This document shows positions 57,790 to 64,000 of a stretch of DNA of 64,000 bases, piece by piece (the first letter of the stretch is position 1; each line of letters opens with the position of its first letter). The position numbers and the translations under genes are program-made. The notes beneath the pieces are model-generated. The model worked only from the letters and a program-made list of their open reading frames with translations, had not been told where the DNA came from and did no database searches. Source of the stretch: SM23-73-3 sp964580215 (GTDB taxonomy: Bacteria; Zixibacteria; MSB-5A5; SM1-73); contig CAZOJT010000004.1 of NCBI GenBank assembly GCA_964580215.1, positions 1-64,000 of the forward strand, read 5' to 3'.

Positions 57790-59184
57790 ATGAGACAGTT
57801 CAAAAAGTGTGGCATTTTATTATTGATTCTTCTTCTGGGAAGTTCAGTTGTGATTTGGGGAAAGAGCAGTAAAGAGGGTGCTCTTACTCCGGACGTTATC
57901 CAGGAGGTTAGCCAATCCTTTAAGATGGACACTTCAACCCGCGCCTTGATGAATGCTTTGACCAATAATGACATCAAGAAGCTGGCTTTGAACCGCCAGA
58001 TGTATGTAGCCCACGATAATCTGTTTAACCATAAGATCAAAACCAAGGGGATCACCAATCAGGAAAGCAGTGGTCGATGCTGGCTGTTTGCCGGACTGAA
58101 TATCATGCGTCCTAAGGTGATTGAGAAATACAAATTGAAGGAATTCGAGTTTTCCCAGAGTTATCTTTTCTTCTGGGATAAGTTCGAAAAAGCCAATACT
58201 TTTTTGGAACTTATCATCGAGACTAAGGATCGCGATCCTTTGGATAGAGAGCTTCAGATGATACTGGAGAGCCCTTTTTCTGACGGTGGTCTGTGGATTT
58301 ATGTGGTGGAGCTGATAGAGAAATACGGGGTTGTGCCCAAAAGCGTGATGCCGGAGAGCGAGCAAACCAGTAAGACAGGAATGATGGATCGGCTCATCAG
58401 CCGCAAGCTTCGTCAGGATGCAGCGATTTTAAGAAATATGAGTCAGAATGGGGCAACGCTTCCTGGGTTGAGAGAACGCAAGGTGGAGATGCTTAAAGAG
58501 ATCTATCGAATGTTAGCCCTAAACTTTGGGGTCCCTCCCACGGAATTTCAGTGGCGATATGAGAGCAAGGACTCCGTAGTCAGTGAAGTCAAAACATACA
58601 CACCCCAAAGCTTCTTCCAGGAGGTGGTGGATGTTGACCTCAGAGACTACGTCCCCATCTACAATCACCCGGTGCGTCCTTATAATAAACTCTATCAGAT
58701 GCGCCTGGCCCGAAACATTTATGATCGTCAGGACAACGTTTTCATTAACTTAGATCCCGAGCAGATGAGAGAGTTTGCCTTGAATCAGTTATTGGATAAC
58801 CAGCCGGTCTATTTTACTTGCGACGTCAGTAAAGAGGACAGCTACGAACATGGAATCATGTCTCCAAAAATATATGATTTTGAATCCCTCTATGGGGTGG
58901 ACTTTTCGATGAGCAAGGCAGATAAGTTTCGCTATCGAGAAAGCTACTCAACTCATGCTATGGTATTTGTAGGCGTGGATACGCTGAATGGGAAACCGAC
59001 AAAATGGCTGGTGGAAAATAGCTGGGGAGAGAAGAAAGGAGACAAGGGATACTGGACCATGTATGATGAGTGGTTTGATGAATACGTTTACAAAGTAATA
59101 ATCAACAAAAAACATTTGCCCAAACGGGTGCTGGACATTCTAAAAACTGAGCCGATTGTGCTCCCCCCGTGGGACCCGATGTAA
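57790..59184 (+). CDS. Exported C1B peptidase (PepC / bleomycin hydrolase-like)
   Basis: The 464-residue protein matches aminopeptidase C/bleomycin hydrolase. Cys97 is in NQESSGRCWLFAGLNIMRP, His389 in YSTHAMVFVGVD and Asn410 in VENSWGEKKG, and the usual sections SQSYLFFWDKFEKAN and SPFSDGGLW are intact. Cytosolic PepC enzymes lack a signal peptide; here residues 1-24 (GILLLILLLGSSVVIWG) are a clear signal or lipoprotein-like segment. The protein should therefore act in the periplasm or outside. AGGAATAAAGTT precedes the ATG. The region before it (57569-57789) shows no features. Confidence 0.92.
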   Translation: MRQFKKCGILLLILLLGSSVVIWGKSSKEGALTPDVIQEVSQSFKMDTSTRALMNALTNNDIKKLALNRQMYVAHDNLFNHKIKTKGITNQESSGRCWLFAGLNIMRPKVIEKYKLKEFEFSQSYLFFWDKFEKANTFLELIIETKDRDPLDRELQMILESPFSDGGLWIYVVELIEKYGVVPKSVMPESEQTSKTGMMDRLISRKLRQDAAILRNMSQNGATLPGLRERKVEMLKEIYRMLALNFGVPPTEFQWRYESKDSVVSEVKTYTPQSFFQEVVDVDLRDYVPIYNHPVRPYNKLYQMRLARNIYDRQDNVFINLDPEQMREFALNQLLDNQPVYFTCDVSKEDSYEHGIMSPKIYDFESLYGVDFSMSKADKFRYRESYSTHAMVFVGVDTLNGKPTKWLVENSWGEKKGDKGYWTMYDEWFDEYVYKVIINKKHLPKRVLDILKTEPIVLPPWDPM

Positions 59185-59199
59185 TAAATTTGACGGCCT

Positions 59200-59330
59200 G
59201 ATTGAAAAAAACCTCGCTTCGGGGTGGGATGAATTCCCACCCCTATGGGATTTGTAGTTTATCTTCTCTTATCGATTCTGTGCACATAAACATAGAGCAG
59301 GGCATTTAGCCCTGCGAATTTGGTCTTGTC
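59200..59330 (+). repeat. Family G dispersed repeat (copy 8, degenerate ends)
   Basis: It contains GGGGTGGGATGAATTCCCACCC and GAGCAGGGCATTTAGCCCTGC with a longer middle part. The TTGAAAAAAACC left end is degenerate. Confidence 0.65.
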
Positions 59331-59409
59331 TCAAAAAATCGCAAAAGCCCCGCGAAGCGGGGTCCTTCGGACAAGCTTTCGCACTCCAAAAACATTACCT
59401 GTAACTAAC

Positions 59410-59471
59410 GTAGGGACAGCCCTTGTGGCTGTCCTTTTTAAAACCAGGACAGGGACAAGCCCTGTCCCTAC
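59410..59471. repeat. Family D double hairpin (intact)
   Basis: It reads GTAGGGACAGCCCTTGTGGC, TGTCC, a short A/T loop, then AGGACAGGGACAAGCCCTGT and CCCTAC. This is the reference copy for the interrupted one at 1041-1139. Confidence 0.7.
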
Positions 59472-59649
59472 GGATTGCTTGCATTGTGCCTGGATCACCC
59501 TCTCCCTAACCCTCTCCCATCAAGGGAGAGGGAATTAGCTCTTCCCTCCCTCGATGGGAGGGAACAAAAGGGAGGGTGAATGGAGTCCGGAAAGGGACAA
59601 ACCCTGTCCATACAGACCTGGGATTCGATGTAATAGATTCCGGGGAGTG

Positions 59650-59781
59650 GTCGGAAAAGTTTTACTTCGGGGTGGGATAAATTCCCACCCCTATGAGGGT
59701 TGATAGTTTATCTGGCTCTAACAGATTTCTGGACATAGAGCAGGGCATTCAGCCCTGCGAATTTCATTTCCCAACCACTTA
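59650..59781 (+). repeat. Family G dispersed repeat (copy 9, degenerate ends)
   Basis: Similar to copy 8: GGGGTGGGATAAATTCCCACC, then GAGCAGGGCATTCAGCCCTG. Between copies 8 and 9 lie family D and a CTCTCCC/GGGAGAG palindrome, so 59185-59793 is all repeats. Confidence 0.65.
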
Positions 59782-59793
59782 ATCTCCCAACAG

Positions 59794-61215
59794 TTATTTC
59801 TCCATTCTCCTTCGGAAAACGTAGACGAAAAGGCCAACCATAAATGCTCCTAAGAGAAACTCGAACCCGGCAACAAGATTGGCAAAGTCGCCCACCACCT
59901 TATACTGCTGAAATCTCCACAAAGGGAAAAATCCTTTTATGCTGAAAGTCAAAGATGTCCCAAAGTCCTTTAAGATTGTAGTTAATGGAGTGATATTCTT
60001 GAAGCTCAGGTTATATTTGAAAACTAAAGATGCACTATCATCAGCATTGTGAAGCCCTAAGAACATATATGCGATAGCAAAGGCGAAAACCAAAACGACA
60101 GAAGTTAACCCCACATTTCTCAGCTTTTCTCCATATCCGCAGGATAGCCTCAAAATCCACAGAAAAATCCATTTGAAGAAGTCTCCAAGCAATCTGCAAG
60201 CCTTCCTTTTGCACTCCTGCTCTCTGAAATGGAACATACCAGCTTTGGTAAAATCTCTCTTATTATGAAACTGTACCTTTAACTGCCTATATGTCTCACC
60301 TACTCTGGTATAGTTCTCGTTTCTACGTCTTCTCCTAAAATACCTCTCTTCTTCTGAGTTGATTTTTCTTAATGTATCTTCTAATAATACTTCATCTCCC
60401 AACTTATCTTTCCAATCCCAATTCATTAAGCTAAAATCAATATTTTTTAAATCGACCCCCTTCAAAATACAGTTTCGCAAATCCACTTTCGACAAAATGG
60501 TCTTGGCTTGAAAGATAGATTTACTGAAATCCATTTTCTTTTTGAACGCACAATCATCGAATAGAACTGTTTCACCAATAAATTTTACCTCTGTAAAGAA
60601 AATATTCTCCCCTGAAAATTTTGCTCGAGAAAAGTCTGTATTTCTGCCCCGAAATTCTGCTTGTGAAAACCGCACAGTCTTTCCAGAAAATTGAACATCA
60701 TTAAAGTTTATGTTTTCTCCAGAAAATTCTGATCCGCTAAAGACTGTATTCTCTCCCGAAAAGACCGCTCCAACGAAATTCAAGTCTCGCCCTGAAAATT
60801 GCGCTAGGGTAAATTCCGTATTCTTTCCCAAGAACTTTACATCGGAAAAATTAGTCGACTTTCCTACGAATTTAGCGTTCCAAAATGAAGAATTATTTCC
60901 CAAAAAGCGTGCTCCGGCAAATTTTGCACTTTTTTCTTTAAATTCGGCATCTTCAAAATGGACATCTTTTTTGAATTTAACCTCTACAAAAGGAAATGTA
61001 TTTTCAGGGAAGAAAAAGCCCTCGAAATGATAGGCATCCGAATCTTTATCTTCTAATATGTTCTTTATCCCCTCGTTGAATTTTTTAATATCCTTCTTGT
61101 TTCTTCTCTCATGAAAAATGCAGAAGCTATCCTTTGAATCTTCTAAGGCTTCGTAAGGGCATTTCCAGCCAGTGGTTTCATTCTTATACACACATATTTT
61201 TCTTTGTTCGTTCAT
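59794..61215 (-). CDS. Pentapeptide-repeat protein with C-terminal channel-like membrane domain
   Basis: The 473-residue protein has three parts. First is a short Cys/His cluster (ICVYKNETTGWKCP, FCIFHE; about 7-36) that may bind zinc. Second is a right-handed helix of pentapeptide repeats (about 60-260) with units such as FSGENTVFSGSEFSGENINF. Third are membrane segments (about 365-385 and 440-465) that frame ITPLTTILKDFGTSLTFSIK, like the pore-lining part of small ion channels. A Cys/Arg-rich linker with RRRRRNENYTRV lies before. Such fusions are known, but their function is not. GAGGAAACAAA precedes the ATG. Confidence 0.85.
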   Translation of the reverse strand: MNEQRKICVYKNETTGWKCPYEALEDSKDSFCIFHERRNKKDIKKFNEGIKNILEDKDSDAYHFEGFFFPENTFPFVEVKFKKDVHFEDAEFKEKSAKFAGARFLGNNSSFWNAKFVGKSTNFSDVKFLGKNTEFTLAQFSGRDLNFVGAVFSGENTVFSGSEFSGENINFNDVQFSGKTVRFSQAEFRGRNTDFSRAKFSGENIFFTEVKFIGETVLFDDCAFKKKMDFSKSIFQAKTILSKVDLRNCILKGVDLKNIDFSLMNWDWKDKLGDEVLLEDTLRKINSEEERYFRRRRRNENYTRVGETYRQLKVQFHNKRDFTKAGMFHFREQECKRKACRLLGDFFKWIFLWILRLSCGYGEKLRNVGLTSVVLVFAFAIAYMFLGLHNADDSASLVFKYNLSFKNITPLTTILKDFGTSLTFSIKGFFPLWRFQQYKVVGDFANLVAGFEFLLGAFMVGLFVYVFRRRMEK

Positions 61216-61275
61216 TTTGTTTCCTCACCAGGAGATGAAAACCGCATCAGCAAGCTGATGCACTCCTTTTTATTT

Positions 61276-61788
61276 CTAAAGCCGAACACTCCAAATATCG
61301 TAACTTTTCTTATCAAAAAGGATAAATCGAACTTCTTGTAAATATTCTGCTTTCTTTGAGAACTCTTTGACTTCACCGAGCATGATCCGGGCGCACTCAT
61401 CAGCGGGGAATCCTCCTACGCCGGTGCCAAAAGCCGGGAAAGCTATGGATTCAATCTTTAGTTCTTCCGCTCTTTTCAAACTGTTGAGGGTAGCATTTCT
61501 TATGTATTCTTCATTGGTGACTAAATCCTGCCCCATGACTGCGGCATGGATTACATATTTTGCTTTCAATTTTCCCGCCTTTGTTACCACCGCTTCACCG
61601 ACGGGAATGGGACCTTTGCTCATCGCCTCCTTCTCAATCTCATTCCCTCCTTTTCTTTTGATAGCTCCTGCTACCCCGATTCCCATCCACAGATGGTTGT
61701 TCGCCGCATTCACAACAGCATCCACTTCTTGTCCTGTTATGTCACCCCGAATCAGCCTGATTTTGATCTTTTGCGGTTCCTTTTGCAT
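61276..61788 (-). CDS. Macro-domain protein (O-acetyl-ADP-ribose deacetylase type)
   Basis: The 170-residue protein is a single macro domain, with LIRGDITGQEVDAVVNAANN and GIGVAGAIKRKGG at the ligand loop 1, PVGEAVVTKAGKLKAKYVIH, and FPAFGTGVGGFPADECARIM at loop 2. Members bind or hydrolyse ADP-ribose derivatives. The gene overlaps the preceding PAP2 phosphatase gene by 47 bp, with GGGAG before its start. Confidence 0.9.
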   Translation of the reverse strand: MQKEPQKIKIRLIRGDITGQEVDAVVNAANNHLWMGIGVAGAIKRKGGNEIEKEAMSKGPIPVGEAVVTKAGKLKAKYVIHAAVMGQDLVTNEEYIRNATLNSLKRAEELKIESIAFPAFGTGVGGFPADECARIMLGEVKEFSKKAEYLQEVRFILFDKKSYDIWSVRL

Positions 61789-62353
61789 AAGAGACTCCCG
61801 GAAATTTCTTTGAAACTAACTTGAAAAGAACTATAATTATCAGGGCACATAGAATACCCAAAATTGTCCCTGCCAATACATCAAAAGGATAGTGGACTCC
61901 TACATATATGCGGGAATATGCCACCAGCGCTGCGATGGAAAGCAAAGCAATCTTCAGCCTCGGATAAACGAAGGAAAAAAGGATCATTCCGGTGAAGATG
62001 TTGGTTGCGTGGGAGGAAGGAAAAGAAAAGGATTTAGTGCAATTTATCAGTAAGTGAACGTTCTCCAGCACATTGCAAGGCCTTACCCTTCCCACCAATG
62101 GCTTGAACACACTATTGCAAACTTGATCACTTAAGGTGATTCCCAAAACCAAAAGCAAGACAGCTATTCTCCCCCTCTTTTGTCCGAAGACAAGGAGAAA
62201 AATCGCTAAAAGAATAAAAGGGATTCGCCAATAATCAAGATTGGTCAGGATGGGCATGAGAAAATCGAAAACGACATTCTGCGCTTTGTAGTTCAACAGA
62301 AAGAATAGGTTAGTATCGACCTGAATAGCTTTTTCTAACAGGGGAAAAAACAT
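61742..62353 (-). CDS. PAP2-family membrane phosphatase
   Basis: The 203-residue protein has about five membrane segments and the three motifs of type-2 phosphatidic acid phosphatases: KPLVGRVRPC, FSFPSSHATN, and SRIYVGVHYPFDVLAG. It probably dephosphorylates a lipid pyrophosphate such as undecaprenyl diphosphate or a phospholipid at the outer face of the inner membrane. It overlaps the macro-domain gene. Confidence 0.92.
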   Translation of the reverse strand: MFFPLLEKAIQVDTNLFFLLNYKAQNVVFDFLMPILTNLDYWRIPFILLAIFLLVFGQKRGRIAVLLLVLGITLSDQVCNSVFKPLVGRVRPCNVLENVHLLINCTKSFSFPSSHATNIFTGMILFSFVYPRLKIALLSIAALVAYSRIYVGVHYPFDVLAGTILGILCALIIIVLFKLVSKKFPGVSYAKGTAKDQNQADSG

Positions 62354-62398
62354 AAGGCTCCAAGAAAAAGGGGAGAGTTTAAGCCTTCCTTTATTTGG

Positions 62399-63328
62399 TC
62401 ACTTAAAACTCTCCATAAAACTCTCAACTTCTCTCAAAGAGGGAATTCCGGCTCTTCCTCCCAGCCTTCTACATTTCATAGCGGCACAAGCATTAGCAAA
62501 TCTGACAATTTTTTTCAAAGACCACTTTTTCAAAAGTCCATAGATGAAAGCACCATGAAAAACATCTCCTGCCCCGGTGGTATCAACTCCTTTCACTTTA
62601 AAACCGGGTGAGTGGAAAATCTTATTGCCCGCCCCGCAGATACATCCGGCTTCGCCTGTGGTGACCACCACAGTTTTGAATCTTTTTTTCATCAATTCCC
62701 GGCATGCCACAAAAGGGTCGGATGTTTTGACGAAGCCGCAGGCAAATCTTTTCGATACGATCAGATGATCCACATAGGGAAAAACTTTCTCCACCTCACC
62801 TCTTAAACTTCCCACATCCAGGCAAACTTCAGCATTTTGTTTTTTTGCCCATTGAGCTGCCAAAATGTTGATTTCTGGCTCACGTGCGTCCATGTGCAAA
62901 AATCTGGTGGAGATTGAATTGAGAAATTTAAGCTCATCTTTTTTGAGACTGATCTTTTTGTCCCGATCCAATGCTACCGTCCGTTTTCCCGATTTCTTAT
63001 CCACCCAGATAAACGCTCTGGATGTCTTTGTCTTTTTATCCATCAAGAGATATTGGGTATCCACTCCCTCTTTCTCCAACTGAGATTTGACGAACTCCCC
63101 TTCTTGGTCATCTCCCACTTTGCCAATGTAGCACACCTTTGCACCTAACTTTGCTAATGTCACCATGGCGGTGGGCACGGGACCTCCTCCCTGAACCGAG
63201 GATCTGATTACCTCTACCTTATCATCCAAACCAGGATATGGATCAAGGATAGAGAGATAATCCACCGCATTCACTCCTAAACCAACGCAGTCATACTTCA
63301 TCTTTTTATTTGAATTTGACCTGACCAT
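62399..63328 (-). CDS. PfkB-family sugar or nucleoside kinase
   Basis: The 309-residue kinase has the ribokinase fold: GLGVNAVDYLSILDPYPGLD and the glycine pair in VQGGGPVPTAMVTLAKLGAK. The catalytic Asp is in VKGVDTTGAGDVFHGAFIYG. The substrate is not evident from the sequence. The ATG at 63328 has GGAAG upstream and overlaps yigZ by 23 bp; ATG at 63301 is the alternative. It probably shares a message with yigZ. Confidence 0.92.
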   Translation of the reverse strand: MVRSNSNKKMKYDCVGLGVNAVDYLSILDPYPGLDDKVEVIRSSVQGGGPVPTAMVTLAKLGAKVCYIGKVGDDQEGEFVKSQLEKEGVDTQYLLMDKKTKTSRAFIWVDKKSGKRTVALDRDKKISLKKDELKFLNSISTRFLHMDAREPEINILAAQWAKKQNAEVCLDVGSLRGEVEKVFPYVDHLIVSKRFACGFVKTSDPFVACRELMKKRFKTVVVTTGEAGCICGAGNKIFHSPGFKVKGVDTTGAGDVFHGAFIYGLLKKWSLKKIVRFANACAAMKCRRLGGRAGIPSLREVESFMESFK

Positions 63329-63920
63329 TGGTAGCTTCCAGAAGAGCTTTTTTAATCTTTTCTGAGAGACTGCTTCTTACCACAATTTTTGCAGTTGCAT
63401 CCTTTTCGAAACCTCGATCTTTAACCCTGACGTTGTATTTGCTAAAGATTTGACTAACCTTGCCGGTCATGTTCAGAGGATAGGACAGTATAATTTCCGA
63501 AATGATCCATCTTGTAACTTTCTTAGCCTTTTGAAGTGCTCCTTGTGCGCTTTGTCGATAAGCACGCGAAAGTCCTCCGGTTCCCAGCTTCACTCCCCCG
63601 AAATAGCGAGTCACCACTACTAAAACATTATACAGATTTTCCGATTCGATGGCAAAAAGTATTGGCTTTCCTGCAGTCCCCCTCGGTTCTCCTGCATCAC
63701 TGAATTTCAGATTTTCACCGTTAGCATTCTTAGTTCTCCAGGCGAAACAATTGTGGGTGGCATCGAAAAATTCTTGAGAGATTTTTCCAATCCAGTCTTT
63801 AGCGGTTTCTTCTAAGTCTACAGGGATAGCTGTGGCGATGAAGATGGAGCCTTCAACTTTTGTCTTAGCACGGATCAAATTTTTTATGGTTAAGTATTCA
63901 TCGGAAGAATTAGAGATCAT
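63306..63920 (-). CDS. YigZ/IMPACT-family protein
   Basis: The 204-residue protein has the IMPACT domain (about 20-125): KVEGSIFIATAIPVDLEETA, ATHNCFAWR, FSDAGEPRGTAGKPIL and VVVTRYFGGVKLGTGGLSRA. A C-terminal ferredoxin-like part of about 70 residues follows. Bacterial members may bind nucleotides or influence translation; the function is not established. The ATG overlaps the stop of the preceding gene (ATGA). Confidence 0.9.
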   Translation of the reverse strand: MISNSSDEYLTIKNLIRAKTKVEGSIFIATAIPVDLEETAKDWIGKISQEFFDATHNCFAWRTKNANGENLKFSDAGEPRGTAGKPILFAIESENLYNVLVVVTRYFGGVKLGTGGLSRAYRQSAQGALQKAKKVTRWIISEIILSYPLNMTGKVSQIFSKYNVRVKDRGFEKDATAKIVVRSSLSEKIKKALLEATNGQVKFK

Positions 63921-64000
63921 TTTGGCAAATTGTCTTTCAACTTGGGCAATAAAAATTGCTCGATCAATCTTTTGAATCTGGCCATATAGATAAGGTCGAA
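63917..64000 (-). CDS. C-terminal end of an unidentified protein (cut by window edge)
   Basis: The frame enters from the window edge and reads FDLIYMARFKRLIEQFLLPK, then LKDNLPK and TGA. The stop overlaps the yigZ start by 3 bp, so it is probably the preceding gene of the same operon. The visible part is too short to identify. Confidence 0.5.
   Translation of the reverse strand, partial: FDLIYMARFKRLIEQFLLPKLKDNLPK

Overview
The window looks like a chromosomal segment of an uncultured Gram-negative bacterium, most likely in or near the FCB group. The evidence is TonB-dependent receptors, heptosyltransferase-like GT9 enzymes with an O-antigen ligase, UppP, LepB and c-type cytochrome maturation genes. 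Exported proteases end in dockerin-like repeats of the form GD.N.DG..DLGDVLYLI.YLYKGGPAPDP, a style I associate with candidate phyla such as Zixibacteria. The assignment is inference; no rRNA or tRNA gene was recognised.

Layout. 1-1143: repeat-rich DNA without a supported gene. 1144-3798 (minus): yidC, yidD, rnpA, rpmH, led by a good promoter. 3888-4500: repeats and an IS481-type transposase relic abutting pdxA (4489-5541). 6004-15783 (plus): two TonB receptors with fragments of paralogues between them, then a substrate-binding protein, a 1305-residue hybrid histidine kinase and a response regulator. 15985-19006 (minus): DUF1847 protein, aldo/keto reductase, radical SAM AmrS. 19439-25981 (minus): two mosaic exported papain-like proteases with dockerin-like tails. 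26174-28819: second transposase relic, HicB-DinB fusion, VIT-family membrane protein. 29251-30908 (plus): kptA and rlmN. 31658-44805 (minus): PHP hydrolase, UMF1-type MFS protein, small exported protein, HD protein, TonB receptor, GT9, uppP, two small outer-membrane proteins, pgeF, rel. 45000-50602 (minus): LPS/O-antigen glycosyltransferases and ligase. 51091-54745: TPR protein, SufS-like enzyme, lepB. 55291-57568 (plus): ccmABCD. 57790-59184: exported PepC-like peptidase. 59794-64000 (minus): pentapeptide-repeat membrane protein, macro-domain protein, PAP2 phosphatase, PfkB kinase, YigZ, and the end of an unknown gene.

The most unusual feature is the DNA between, and sometimes inside, the genes. 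Several families of short palindromic sequences are dispersed and nested in one another. Family A is a 19-20 bp sequence (TTCGTATGAATGCATACGCA or a 19-bp variant). It occurs at about fifteen places, and filled and empty sites can be read directly: in one of two transposase relics, in the central loop of a larger dispersed repeat (family G), and once inside another copy of itself. Family B (TGACGGAGACCCGTCTGGGA) behaves similarly and also sits in palindrome loops. Family C (CCCGCC-NNN-GGCGGG) also interrupts other repeats and sits in frame within one gene. A roughly 240-bp element with inverted ends (family J) carries three A copies and supplies the stop codon of a glycosyltransferase gene. Together these look like a layered system of very small hairpin insertions that accumulate in, and are carried by, other palindromes. 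No mobilising enzyme for them is visible here.
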